Shown: piece by piece, positions 1 to 12,325 of the stretch
Layout: the number at the start of each line of letters is the position of its first letter
Numbering within the stretch: position 1 is the stretch's first letter
Origin: Melastoma dodecandrum
Taxonomy: Eukaryota; Streptophyta; Magnoliopsida; Myrtales; Melastomataceae
Assembly: GCA_029817715.1 (NCBI GenBank)
Contig: JARUPY010000501.1
Span: 248,001-312,000 of the forward strand
Length of the DNA: 64,000 bases
Reading direction: 5' to 3'
The notes under the pieces: model-generated
What the model was told of the DNA's origin: nothing
Database searches by the model: none
What the model saw: the letters and a program-made list of their open reading frames with translations, nothing else
Position numbers and translations under genes: made by a program

Positions 1-97
1 TTACTGTGTTTTCTTGACAGCCCTAATTGCCCGATATAGCCATTTGATCCTTGTTGCTTTGTAACATTTATTGCTTATGGTGTCTTTCTCTCTTCAG

Positions 98-3000
98 GTC
101 AAATTTTTAGTTGAAAACATTCGAGAATACGTAGACTTCTGTATTGGTGAGTGGTTTATCTGAACTCGAACCACCTTTTAAAATATGTAGTTTCTACTTT
201 TGAATTATCTGAGGTCATAGGTTATTAATAACATGTTAGTAATGTCTCCATACTTGAGGTATTATTTACCTTGTTAAGATGACCTAAGATGGTAGCTTCG
301 TGTTTGTCTTTTTGTTTCAATTTTTTTCATCGAGTCCTTTTAAATCAGCGTGTTAACTCCGAGATTGTGAAGACATGATTGGATGAATACCTGAACTGCT
401 GTTGCTTTCTGTGTCGCTTGAATGAGATACCAAGAAAAAATACACGCTGCGTTGCTTTATGTCCTTCTCTTTTCAGCCACATCTTCCTCTTTTCTATAGA
501 ATAAGATCATTGCGATCAAAGAGAGGGGTCTAAGCAAGAAATCCTTCACTCAGCAGATATTGACACAAACTTACTACTAAAAGACGCGATGGTTACCCTG
601 GACGAGGCTCTGAAGACTGTGAATAATGCAGTCTTGTTGGCTATAAATGCTCTTGCTGTTCTAGCATCTTCTGTATGTATTACTGTTCCCTCCCCCAACT
701 AAAAGAACATATCATTGTTATCTTTTGTACACGTTCAAAGGAGGCCATATAATTGAGTTTTGTTGTATATATATTTCTACTTCCTTACCTCAGGAGAGCA
801 AGGGAAAGCTTTTCATCTCGAAGCAAAATAAGATTAAAGAAGTTGATGTTACAGATGTTATTGACGTGAGTTCTTTGTGTTATTATCTCAAAATGATCAT
901 CCTATATTTTGCATATTAAGTTAGATATTATATGTCATTTGTTTGTCCATGACTCTGCTTCTTGGAATTTGCACTCATCTAATTGGATAGTGTCAATTCC
1001 ACACCATTTTCATAATTTCGCATTACAAGAGGATTGAACTGCTTCTCATCTCAGGCACTGAGGAGATACAAAGAAGGAAAAATAGGATTTGGAGCTGGAT
1101 TTGATGTCAAGACTTCAGTTCTTCAAGCACTGTCTGAATGTCAATTTCTTGGTTTGGGTGTAAAGGTAAATTGTTAATTCTATTGAAGATAATCAAGTGA
1201 AGCTTATGCTTGCAGTTCTTGATTTCTTTTAAAGTAAACAACTTTTAGAAGAGAAGTGTTTTCTTTTTATGTTTGATGATTACTGATACATATTATCTTC
1301 GAGGTATTATGGTGATTGATTTGTTGGCGTGCTTACTCTTTGTTGCTTGTCTCTGCAGGATTTCAATAGCACAGCAGTGTGTATTTTAACAATTTTCAGT
1401 GCTGATCAGATAGATGCAACCGTCTTCTTGGAAGCATTTCGTGAATATTCCAAATATGGAGGGGAAGTTATTGTTTCCTCATTTCATGATTCCAGTATGG
1501 AGGCCGGTTTTCTCCTAACAACAATTATCACTGTTGGGTACGCCACAGAAATATTATGATAAATTGAAGTAACTTTATTGTAGTATGTACATTTTTCTTA
1601 ATATAAACTAATTCACTTGCCTTGCTTTGTTTGGTATGAAATAGCTTCTCGTCATCCTTGTTGTTTGTTAGAACGTAACTCCTCATTGTTCTTGTTAAAT
1701 GAGGAGGATACTCATAGTTTGCATCGTGATGGACAGATATCTAAGAGAGAACCCCAAGGAAGAAGGCATTTTTTCCAGGCTTTGCCAAAGCATTCCCTTC
1801 TTCTTTAATCTCTTTGGAAAGCAAAATCCTGAAAAAAGTCCCGTGTCAGAAGGAAGTTCACCTTGCCTGTTGGTCCCATGGACGCCGAAGAACAATTGGG
1901 AAGGACGAAAGTGCGAGGTTCTACTTCTGCGAAAATTAATAAAGCTAGTGTACAACAGTCTAGAGTTCCAGAAGGAGACTTTATGGAGCTTAATGGAGCT
2001 CATTTTTCCAGGTCAGTTGGATCGTTTCTGAAATTGGCTTACTTTTTGTTTTGATTCTATGTCATACTGAACTGTTTCTGCTTTTGATGCAGTAATGAGT
2101 AAGGTACAGTTGAGTTTCTGGAGAATGATGAAAAATTTGGTTTACATGTCCAATCTCCCAAAGGTTTGATCATCATGCCAATCATATGAATCTGAAAATG
2201 TCTAACAGCTAATTTTCAAGCTGTCCTGTTTCCACCTGTAAGCCTAAGATATCAGGAATTAGACGGAAAGTGAACAGATCGCAGCTCACCACGATCTGGT
2301 CATTCTGTAACATGCAGGAAATCCTGCTTTCCACGGAGAACAACTCAAAAGCTGGAATTACGGACCTGGGTATGAAGATGCACAGGTTTGGGCTAGGGAA
2401 AGGAGAAGTGAGTCTTCTGCTTCTATAATTGCCAGCCTCAGCATGTCTCAGCTTCCAGTTGGCGTGAAGCCTTCGGGAGAGCAGAGAGACGGCAAACACA
2501 ATGCAAATATGAGACAAAATGGAATAGGGGAAAATGATGATCTTGTGAAGGCAGAAGCAGAACTACTTACTGACAACAGCCATTCTTCTGCTGGCTTGGG
2601 CTTTGGCGCATTACAGTGTTTCTACAATGCTGTGTCAACACCGTTAGAGGACGAGTGTCTGGATATTTCTAAAAAGCAGGGAAATGTCTCAGCTCGTGCA
2701 GCATCAATGCTGGTAAAATATTCTATCCTTTCTCCTAGCTTAACTAATTTTGGAAGAATGAGGCTGTATCCCTTGAACTGGCTTATGTTTTATATATGAG
2801 TCAGCTAAAGGTACCAAGAGCCTGAAAGCTGGATATTTTTTACTAATTATTACCCAAAAATTTTGTCTAGGATGCTGAAAGGAACAATCCAAGAACATGG
2901 AACCCTCTCATTGAAATGGAATACAGAGGTTGTATCTACAAGGGCCGATGTCGTGGTGGTCTCCCTGAAGGAAAGGTACAGCATGGGAAAGATCATAGAA

Positions 3001-3829
3001 AATCTTCTTGAAACTTCAACTAAGTTTTTCTTAAGGTACCTTATATATGTAAAATCCAGAGATTATTCATACCTTGTTTTCAACTTTATACTACAGGGGC
3101 GGCTACTCCTAAGAGATGGAAGCATATACGATGGTATGTGGCATAATGGTAAGAGGTCAGGATCGGGGTACATGCTACTACGGCAATGGGGATGTGTTCC
3201 AGGGATCATGGAGGGGTGATGTCATGCATGGCAAGGTCCAGCAATTTCTTTAACTTTTGTTCCTTTTCATTTCAGGATTCTTCAGTTAGAAGCTTCAAAG
3301 GTTCGTAGTTCTATTGATGCAATGGATTAAATATAGTTGGTGACATATCCAGGAGATGCTCTATTTGATCGTATTCCACCTATTTTACTGGTTTATTATT
3401 CTAATACTCAATACATTCCTCAGGGATGGTTCTATTTTCACTCCGGTGACCAATGGTTTGCAAATTTTTGGAAAGGAAAAGCCAACGGTGAGGGTCGGTT
3501 TTACACCAAGTCTGGAGACGTATGTACTGGTGATTTTAAAGATGGATGGAGGCAAGGCCATTTCCTTTGTGTCGGGGTTGATGGTCAAAGGTATGTCATA
3601 CTGGCTTTCAACTGGGGGATTATTTTGATCATCTGTCTAGCTGCCCTCCCACTTGATGGCCATTTGTCCCGCTTTGATAAGAGCTGCATTCATGAAAAAA
3701 TGCGGTAGACTTACTTGATACCTGTAACCCTTTTCACTCTGAATGAACAGGTTCTTGGAGATCTGGGACCAGGGCATACTCATAAGTCGGCGTCAAATAG
3801 CTTCTCCCACTTTGGATGGAAAGCCTTAG
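98..3829 (+). CDS. ARC3: ARC3-like plastid division protein, 3' part, with frame breaks
   Basis: The 5' end lies outside the window. ARC3 proteins join a divergent FtsZ-like region to C-terminal MORN repeats and help place the chloroplast division ring on the stromal side. Exons read by eye: 98-146, 557-672, 794-865, 1055-1165, 1359-1537, 1704-2011, 2318-2712, 2871-2975, 3097-3235, 3424-3590 and 3751-3829. The early exons resemble the C-terminal part of an FtsZ fold (for example ALRRYKEGKIGFGAGFDVK). A linker contains SLSMSQLPVGVKPS. About five MORN units follow, such as DGSIYDGMWHNGKRSG and NGDVFQGSWRGD. Two problems exist. Near 3168 one extra base shifts the frame inside a MORN unit. Near 1850-1865 the plausible frame also changes, and the junction 2012-2317 is unresolved. 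It is either a recent pseudogene or carries assembly indels. The family call is firm; intactness is doubtful. Confidence 0.8.
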
Positions 3830-5396
3830 TAAACATCTTCTGATGGATGCCCTGCACATCCGCATGCTGTGTACAATATAGTGCATAGTATGGTCTGCAA
3901 CCACTGTGCATTGCTCGGATGTAAAATCCTCGAGGTTTCGATGAGGTCTCACCGAAAAAAGGAAGAGCTATTCAAGATCATATTCCAGGTATGGCCAGTG
4001 ACCTCTCCGTGATTGGGTTCACCATATCTGAGATCAGCATCTAGCAACTACCAATGCTGAAATCGAGTTTTTAGAAGATGCGAGTTCGGCGGAACCCGTG
4101 CTCGACCATCCTAATTCAGCGGTCTCGCCATAGGAATTCGTTCGTGGATGCCGTCACTCCCTGTCCTTATTATCCTTTTGCAAGTTTGCCAGATTTATTC
4201 TGCATAATCCTCTGCTCCATGCACAACTGTTACTACTACTCCGGAGGTCTTGATTAGTGGGGAATCTTCTGGAGTAGTCCATTTAATCCCATTGTCTTTG
4301 TGGGGTTGGAGTCAATGCTTCCTTTACATAGTTATCCCTTGTGGTCGGGATTAGTTTCCTCGTGACACAATCATTGGCACAAGCAACAAAGACTTCTGGC
4401 AATAAAACTATAGCTGGAAAATTCTGGCATCTTCCCATCTGCTCTTCTCAACTTCCCATCACAATCACAAGAACACTAACGTGGCCCCATTTGCTTGTGA
4501 TAAGATCAACTGAACACAATCCCATCCCCCCCACTATGACCCCCCAGAAAATCACCTCCCGAATGAGGACAACGAGGAACTGCCCGGATAACCTAAATTG
4601 ATGTTGACCTATTTTTTATTATTAAGAAAAGAATGTGTCCTCTGATTGTGTCTAGTGGATCAGATAGATAGATTTGTCTGTGTACACCTCCTGGTTTAAG
4701 GAAGTGGTTGGATTGCTCCGTCATGTGGGGTTTTTATCTTTTTGCCCATTAATGTCATAAAAAAGATTACGCCCCTATTAATATTAGTCTATCCAAATTT
4801 TGAAAGTACTAAGACAACATGTCATGAATATGGTCTTCCCCATGAGGATTGTACAGATTTAAGATTAGCTTATAAAAAAAATTTATTTTTTCAAGTCTTC
4901 CAAGATCACAGTTTAAAAAGGATAGATTTAACCAATTTTTTTCGAAATTTTGAAATATATTTTTTTTAAAATCAGAATCTTCGAAGCCATATTTCATAAA
5001 CTTTTTCAAAAACGAGATTAGGTACAAACCTCATTATTTTTTGGTTATTGGACAAGAATGGAAATAATGACGGGTGGATTTTGTTATGGTATGTTTCTGT
5101 AAAAAGTTAAATCTCTGCACAATAAATCGATTCCTTCCCACTATTTAATAAATTCATCCCAACCTCTCTCACCCCCAGGTTTTGATTTAATACCCATTTA
5201 TAGAAAGGCAAATCAAGACCCGGGTCGGAATCATGGGATCGTAAAATCGGATAAAGTCTCGATCTTTTCTCTCCTGATGGAAGCTGACGTTACTATCTCT
5301 CTTCTTCTCGAGGGTTTCTTGGTCTAGTTGGGTGTTTTTTTTTTTTGTGTGTGTGGTGGGGTTGGATGCATGAATTCTGGGGAATTAGGCAGTTTG
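3830..5396. other. intergenic: ARC3 3' flank and RMR promoter
   Basis: No supported gene. The left part is probably the ARC3 3' UTR. Short open frames at 4341-4601 and 4742-4969 have no recognisable domain, and the second lies in strongly AT-rich DNA. A T-run followed by a GT-rich stretch (about 5335-5360) precedes the next gene. Confidence 0.5.
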
Positions 5397-7085
5397 ATGA
5401 TTTGGGAAATGTGGGGCTTGCGTAAAGTTTTGGTATTGGGGGCGGCGATGTTGGTTTCATGGTTGAGTTGCTGCGGTAGGACTTCAGCCGACGTCGTCTT
5501 GATTGGCAGAAACATCTCTCTGTCCTTCACCTCTGTTGATGCTAACTTCGGTGAGTTTTTGGTCTTTTTTAGTGTTTGTTCTCGCTGAAAAGATGTGATT
5601 CTGTGATTTGATGGTGATTCTGGCTGATATACTTGGGGTATATTTCAGCTCCAACAGTGAAAGCTTCGGGAGAAAGAGGCATGCTTTATGTGGCAGAGCC
5701 TGTAGATGCATGCTCCCCGCTGATTAAAGAGGCTCAACGAAAGTCTAACCATAGCTCCACGTTCGTGCTTGTTGTTCGAGGAGGGTGTAGCTTTGAGGAT
5801 AAAGTTAGGATAGCTCAAGAGGCTGGGTTCAAAGCTGTTATCGTTTACAATAACGAAATGGATGGGCCTCTGGTGGCAAGTAAGGCATCTTGTCTACTGT
5901 TTTGATTCATCACTCTGGTGCATTTTCAGATGGTTCAGATGTGTGAGTTGTTTGCCATGGACTGCAGTGTCTGGAAGCTCGGTTGGTATAAATATACACG
6001 GAGTTTTTGTTTCGAGAGCTTCAGGGGAGTTGCTCAAAAAATATGCCGGCTCCACTGATGCGGAGCTATGGATTCTTCCGAGCAATCAGAACTCAGCTTG
6101 GTCGATCATGGCCATTTCATTCATCTCGTTACTCGCCATGTCAGCTGTTCTAGCTACTTGTTTCTTTGTTCAAAGGCACAGAATAAGGCGAGAGCGTCCC
6201 CAAGCCACTCAAGTGAGGGAGTTCCATGGGATGAGCCGCCGGCTTGTCAAAGCGATGCCAAGCCTTGTATTTACATCTGTTGTAGAAGATAACTGCACAT
6301 CTCAGACATGTGCGATATGCATTGAAGATTATAATGTTGGAGACAAGCTGCGCATCCTGCCTTGTCGCCATAGTACGTTATTTGTCCTCTCTCTTTGTCC
6401 GCATCCAGAATATGTGTTGACTTCTCCTTGAGAATACCCTGCCCGAGGTAATTAGTTTGTAGCAATGATTAATGTGTAACTCGGTATATTACTCTCTGCT
6501 GTTACAGAATTCCATGCCTCGTGTGTGGACGCATGGCTCACGTCTTGGAGAACATTCTGCCCCATGTGCAAGCGCGATGCAAGAACTGCCACTGGAGAAC
6601 CTCCAGCATCAGAAAGCACACCTCTTCTTTCGTCGAGCCTGCAGTCTGTAGCTTCATCTTCAGTTTTGTCCTCTTCTGCCAGATCATCGGCAGCTTCTTC
6701 TCCAGCCATACAGATAACCAGAGCATCAATTCCTCATTCAGCCTCGCATGCCTCATCCCTAGCAAGTACGTACGCCCAGCAGTCTCTTCATTCTTACCGG
6801 CGGTCTCCCTCTGTCATGAGTGTTAGTTGTAGCTCGGTCGACCTCGGAAATGCATTATCTCAATGGTCCCAAGGATCTTCTCGTTTAGCTTCCCCGTTGT
6901 CCATGGCTTTGGCCTACCCATCAATATCGCCCATGAACTCGCGATACATGTCCTATGCGCCGAGCCCAAGCAATGGTTCCATGAGTTACCTGGGACATGG
7001 CCATCAGCAGAACCCATTACATCATATTGACTCAACTGCGAGTTTCTCACCTTTCGCTTCTGCACACTCCCTACCAGAATGTTGA
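5397..7085 (+). CDS. RMR-type vacuolar sorting receptor (PA-TM-RING-H2 protein)
   Basis: Four exons: 5397-5550, 5649-5879, 5968-6372 and 6508-7085, giving 1,368 nt and 455 residues with consistent phases. The product is a type I membrane protein. It has an N-terminal signal segment (about 1-32) and a luminal protease-associated domain with [19 protein letters not shown]. One membrane span lies near 173-196. A cytosolic RING-H2 finger sits near 243-285, beginning CAICIEDY and ending CPMCKRD, with the HKFHASC core built across the exon 3/4 junction. A long serine-rich tail follows. RMR proteins sort storage proteins to protein storage vacuoles, and the RING suggests ubiquitin ligase ability. 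The ATG at 5397 was chosen because the following residues make a signal peptide; an upstream ATG-less reading runs into low-complexity leader. It is convergent with the PDI gene downstream. Confidence 0.88.
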
Positions 7086-7917
7086 TGCTGACTGCTTTGT
7101 TCTTGCCCTGGGGAAGAGGATGATCCACACCGGCTTTGTAAAATATATGAGCCTGAGCTTGAGCTTTGGCTTTCGTTTAGTCATTTGATTGGTTGGTTTT
7201 CATCTAGGCTTAGATTGTAGGACGTGACAGAGGAAGAGCTATTGTGTAAATGGTTTTGCAGTTTGTAATGCTTTTCTGTGTTCATCCTCGGACTGAGATT
7301 GTAATGTCTCTTGAAGGGATATAAAACTGGGATTAAGGATAATACCCTGTATGGAGGAACCCAAATTGCATTGAGATCCGAGCTTACATGAAAAGCCGGA
7401 ACAAGGAACTGATCCACCGCTTTTGAATGGCCATCGTATCTATCTATCTAACTAAAACAGTTCAGTATCTGCAAACATAGATACTCAACTTCACATTTTA
7501 ATGATATTAAGTTCAGAATGACGTGTGTAATGCTTTCTGAGTAGCTAAAATCAATCGCTAATCATAGTTAAAAATTGTTCGTTAATTTTGTACGCACTGT
7601 CTGAATATCCAGTAGAAGCTTTGTGTTTTCAAACATAGTCTCTAATGGGCACTTGAATGGACATAAACTGTGATTAAAGATGACTATCCAAGGAACGCAA
7701 ATAAGAGACCTTATGAGCTTGAGTTTCTAAACAAGGGAAAACATAACCTAAAAACCCTAGCGCGGAAGAGAAGGAACTGATCCACCCCGGTTGAATGCTA
7801 TATAAAGCATATCTAACACAACCGCAAATCCTGGACTCGTAAAACACACCAAAAGTGCGCCCAACGTGAGTTCAGTTGGAGGACTCGAGCGCCCAACTTC
7901 CATAGTCATGTCCCGGT
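7086..7917. other. convergent intergenic spacer
   Basis: Holds the 3' ends of two convergent genes (the RMR gene and PDIL5-2). It is AT-rich and has no coding signal on either strand beyond short chance frames. Confidence 0.5.
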
Positions 7918-10194
7918 TTAATCTTCTTTGTCCCCTGGCTTGTATTCGGTTTCTTCTTGCTCAGAGCTCGGGGAACCCTCGGACTCTTCTCGTGTACCAA
8001 CACGGAGTGGCTCCTCTTTGCTAATGCTTCTGATCAGCATCAGCATGCAGACCAGGAATACGAGGATGTAGACAGTCCTGATTCCAATGAGAGAGTTGAC
8101 GTATTTCATAAAGGATGGACCGCCGATTCTTTTCTGCTCTGTCCTGCCTTCCCTGTATCCTTTGATGAATCCTGATATCTGGGTTTCCGGGTCCTCCACA
8201 TCCGTGTCAATCCTCTCAGACCCAACAACCTTCAAAGAACCAGAAAAAAATGAATTAGTATTAGCTCGGTCCAGCTTACAGGCACCACGTAGCTCATTAG
8301 CAAGGAAATTTCAAAACAGGTTAGTCACAGGAACAATACTGTAGGCAGATAAAATCTCCATCAACACCTTCCATAATCTATCAGGCGTTTGCCAGTTTAG
8401 AAACAGATGGACAGGCACTGAGATCTACAGGAATGACTGTTTCTTCTGGATATATAGTCATTGCGAAACCTGTATAACGGGTTACGCTAACCATACAAAG
8501 ACCAAAAGAATCTTAAACGAAGATTGGTGTCATTTATTCTTCATCAAGTAAGGCAAATCTTATGTGCTATCCTTGCAATCTCGGTGGCATTAATTATTTC
8601 TAGCTACCAAAGCAGCAAGAGTCCTAAGGGCTAAGATCAATCTCCAATAAGAAGTGAACTCACAAACTGATGACTTACAGTGAGATACTGTTCATTGCCA
8701 TCCCAGACAATCATTTTTGGGAGTTCATTCTTGCCAGTGCCACCAAAAGAGTCGGCAAATTCTCCAAACTGATTAATCCCCACATAGGCAAATATCAAGT
8801 CGCGATTTGCATAAGCAGCGGCATTCAATAACTTGAACAATTTCTTTGACAAATCTTCCCCCTCATCTTCCACAATTGTCAAAACAATATTTCTATCGTC
8901 ATCAGTCAGCACCTTCAATGTATCTCGATTAATGGGTACAATTGCAGGCAAAAAGTTCTGCTTCACAAAGTCCTCCACAAAATTTTCTGTTAACAAGAAA
9001 AGTTTGCAATCATCAAGCACCAAAATAGAGAGTCGTCGAATTGCAAAAACATATACCTGAAAAGCTGTATCGGAAGGCTGAGACACCTATATGCCAATCT
9101 ATAGTTTAGCAGAGCCATAAAATCAGCAAAGGACAACTACCTTCAAAGGGGCCATAAAATATGTTCTTCTCATCATAAGTTGGATGAAGGGCCACAAGGG
9201 ATGGAACTTTGTCAAAGTCATAAGACACCATTACATCCTCGGAGAAATCCTTTGCAACGGCAAACCATGCCTTCTTCTTGTACTTTTTGGCATAATCCAA
9301 TATCACCGCCTCATCCAAGCCAAAACCTATGTATATGGGAAAGTGGGTCCCGGCAGACTCTACAAATTCACTGACAGCAGAATCTGAATCAAGCAAAGCA
9401 ACATCAGGAGCTACAAACTTCTTCAAGTACCGAACCAGCAAATCTGATTTCCTCGGTCCATAATAGTCTGTAGGCACCCCATTGGCAAAAATCTTGAGGG
9501 TAGGAAACCCGCTGCATGTATCAATGATCAAATTAAAACAGCATACAGAATCTGCTATCCACAGAGACTCCTGGTTGTTTCTATTAAAAGTGACACACAA
9601 AGCAAAACTGGGATCCAATCATCAACCAAAATCATAGGCGCCCATACTTGATATCATGCTTGATGGCGAGTTTGGAGTACTTATCAGCATCCACTTTCGC
9701 GATCACTATCGGCTCCTTAAGACTGGCCAGGACCTTCGCAGCCGCATCCAACTGCAGCAAAATAACCAGTTAACCTCTTAGTAATAAAAAAGAACCCCAA
9801 CGAACACTTTCTTGACTCGATCCAGACCACAGATAAGTCGTCGTCTTTCAGAATCAAATCGCACAAAAAGGCACCGGAAACCAAATTCCCACACAATCAA
9901 ATCAAATCAACGACATTCTCAAACAGAGAGGGAAGGGTTGTGGGGAGGCGGATGCGTGACCTCGGGAGAGAGGCGCTTGCAGTGGCCGCACCATGGGGCG
10001 TAGAAGTCGACGAACACGAAGTCGAACTTGGAGATGGCGGCGTCGAAGTTGGACTCGTCCAGCTCCAACACCTTCCCGTCCCAAATCGAGAAACTATCCA
10101 ACGTCGACGCCGCTGCCGCTGGCGACGATATCACGGCGGAGATCACCGCCGCAAGCAAAAGGAGGGGGAACGTTGCGAGTGGGTTCGTCTCCAT
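7918..10194 (-). CDS. PDIL5-2: protein disulfide isomerase-like PDIL5-2
   Basis: Five exons on the minus strand (5' to 3'): 10194-9961, 9751-9648, 9511-9141, 8986-8679 and 8229-7918. They total 1,329 nt and 442 residues with matching phases. The start at 10194 gives a clear signal peptide (hydrophobic to about residue 28); an in-frame upstream extension would precede it and is unlikely. One thioredoxin domain carries the redox motif APWCGHC (Cys69 and Cys72). Two redox-inactive thioredoxin-like segments follow, with [20 protein letters not shown] and [11 protein letters not shown]-terminal membrane anchor ([17 protein letters not shown]) precedes an acidic tail ending KPGDKED. The order matches plant PDIL5-2, an ER membrane-bound oxidoreductase for disulfide formation and isomerisation. 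No frame damage is seen. Confidence 0.93.
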
Positions 10195-10749
10195 CGGAAT
10201 AGCGATGCGATCGGGACAACCTGCGACGTCGTTTCCTACGAGTCTCACGTTCCCCGTCCAAAAGTCTCAACCTTTACGTGTGCAATGCAGTGCCGGTCGG
10301 CCCAACTTAAAGCTCGAATTTTAATTCCGTTGAAATCAAATTTGACCCAAAAATATCCAATACCCAAGATCTGTTCACATGATTCCCAAACAGGATCGAT
10401 CGCAATTTAAAAAAAAAAAATTCAAGTGACCTAAATTCCGCGAACTCGATTTTAAGTCGGAGCATTGTTTCAGGAATTTCGAAAGTATATACACTAAATC
10501 GCAAATCGCAACCAACAACAATTTGGAACAAAACTCACCAAACATGTATTGGTGACCCAAAATTCTAGGCTCTACTAATAACGTTTTGCATGGATGTGAG
10601 CCTTAACATTATCGAGAAACCTGGGTTTATGCCCGACCAGCAGTGGCGTGGAGTCAGGTTCAGTCTACTACGGTGGATGGTGAGATTGTGGGGGTGTCTG
10701 TACAATGCAGGCTTTGACGGGCACGCCTCAATTCCGAATCCATGGGCTT
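10195..10749. other. intergenic: PDIL5-2 promoter and CCA relic 3' flank
   Basis: No gene seen. Contains the upstream region of PDIL5-2 and an A-run near 10407-10420. Confidence 0.4.
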
Positions 10750-11450
10750 TCAACACTCCAGCTTGATGCGATTCTGATGAGCTTGTTTCATCCGATCTAG
10801 ACACTCATCGACTGTCCCTGATGGGTTCGCCAGCTACCAAGCCAGCACTTTGTTTTGCTGTCAGGGAACAACGTTTAGATTCATGATGAGTCAAATGCGT
10901 CGATTCTCAGAAATTTAGCAGGAAGATGAAAACTTTGGCCTACCCATTCCTTAACAAGCGGACCACCAGACTTGAGCCGCAAGAGTTCATGATTTCCTTC
11001 CCATTGAGCAAAGGCTTGGCTTCCCACACTCCACTAAGACCTGCCATATTGGAGAGACAGCAATTCATATCCAATGTATTCTCTGCACTGGGAGCAGTGG
11101 TCTTATGAGTTATACCTAAGCTGGTAATAGCATTTCAACAGCAATGAAAACCGATTTCCTCCTCTGCAGCATTGTTTTCTCCGAGGAATCTTCATAGCAA
11201 CGAATAGCATTAGGGTAAAACAAAACTGAAATCGACAATGCTACCCGCCAAAAGCCTGCATAAATCCAGCAATAAAAATCAGAGAAACTTATTCATTGTC
11301 ATGGCCCAAGGCATTTAACTGGACCCTATTCAAGGTATTTAAGTTTATGTTGTGGAAGAGTTCGGTAAATATGCACAAAACCGCTTTGGTTCTTATACAT
11401 GTATTTTACCTGTCAATACTCGTAGCTTTGAAGAAGTGGGAATGTCCAGG
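10750..11450 (-). pseudogene. decayed 3' part of a tRNA nucleotidyltransferase (CCA-adding enzyme) gene
   Basis: Several minus-strand exon remnants in the right order match my memory of the C-terminal half of plant CCA-adding enzymes. They are a segment ending SSKLRVLTG at about 11405, then 11255-11116 (WRVALSISVLFYP), then 11040-10944 (VWEAKPLLNGKEIM, then LKSGGPLVKEW), then 10857-10750 (NPSGTVDECLDRMKQAH). Splice sites remain (gcag acceptors and gt donors). Lesions are visible: one missing base near the 3' end of the 11116-11255 exon, one missing base after KEIM, and an in-frame TAG after VLAW in the last exon. No catalytic head domain was found upstream on this strand, so the locus is truncated as well as mutated. 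The real enzyme adds CCA to tRNA 3' ends in cytosol, nucleus and organelles. Confidence 0.65.
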
Positions 11451-11778
11451 AGAAGTTGAGCATCGGAGTGACCAGGCAACAGGTAGGAAGGAGCACGAGC
11501 TCGGACGTGAAAGACATCGAGGTTGAGGCTCATATAATCCTGGAGTCGATTGCCGCGGAGCTCCAGGCGCTGTCGTGGATGACAATCAGCCCGGCATTCC
11601 AGGACCGCAGGACTGCATTGCCGTTTCACTGCGACATGGTCCTGAGGCTGCGGTTACTCCATTTCGCGGAGAAGGACCTCTCTTGCCAGCCGGAAACAAT
11701 CAGAGGGGCCTAAATCATCACACACGGGGAAGGGTCGAAGTGGAAGTAGAAGAAGCGCGTGGGACGGGGTGGTGGAGG

Positions 11779-11852
11779 CTTGTTATTGGGCTTCACATCC
11801 ATTAAGCCCATTAACAAGCCCAATTACGATTGGGCCCAACTTGGATTCTTAG
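11779..11852. promoter_or_regulatory. cluster of GGGCC/GCCCA (site II-like) motifs
   Basis: Within about 75 bases there are ATTGGGCTT, AAGCCCATT, AAGCCCAAT and ATTGGGCCCAAC. Such TGGGCY elements are common in plant promoters of housekeeping and translation genes and are bound by TCP factors. It lies just 5' of the minus-strand CCA-enzyme relic and may be its old promoter. Confidence 0.4.
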
Positions 11853-11869
11853 ATTAATCCGTTTATTAT

Positions 11870-12325
11870 TAAAATTTAGGCTTTTTTTTTCAAAAACTTA
11901 TTTTGTTATACTATTTTGTCTTTTATTTCTATATTAATTTTGACCAATCTTGAATTTTACAATATAAAACCAAATAAGCCTTAATTTATAAATTTCAGTT
12001 ATTGACTAAAAAAGTAAAAAAAAAAGGTAATAATGTTGAAACATTTCATGTGTTTTTTGTTATAGGATTTTAATGGTTAAATTAAGTAAGTTGGAAGTCG
12101 AAGTTGGACTGTAGTTATTGATACTGGTAAGAATCGGTAAAATCAATGAAGGCCGAATGATAGCTCTATTGTGGGGTTACTACTACGTGTAAGGTGGATT
12201 GCAAGAAAAAGCAATGAGATGTTGGAACTCAACTACTATAGAGAAATGTTAGACAATATTAATGCCTTGTTTGGTTTTCTCACAGTAAAATCCAAGATTG
12301 ATCACGAAATATTACAACCCTAAAT
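11870..12325. mobile_element. diverged relative of the 48987-49573 Mutator-like TIR element
   Basis: Sections align in order with the element at 48987-49573. Examples are a left flank with ATTTTGACCAATCTTGAATTTT, a middle with TGGAAGTCGAAG and AAAATCAATGAA, and a right TTAATGCCTTGTTTGGTTTTC. The outer termini and the target duplication are no longer recognisable. No coding capacity. Confidence 0.55.

Noticed and set aside
3168..3203. A micro-intron (gt..ag) to explain the ARC3 frame change near 3168
   Set aside because: Only about 35 bases and it would remove conserved MORN residues; a one-base indel is simpler.
9919..9960. Open reading continuing past PDIL5-2 exon 1
   Set aside because: This is intron read-through; the exon 2 junction at 9961/9751 restores the family sequence.
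11456..11713. Plus-strand open frame with coding-like composition (STSSDVKDIEVEAH and so on)
   Set aside because: It overlaps the antisense of the CCA-enzyme relic, has no ATG start and no family match; more likely a shadow frame.
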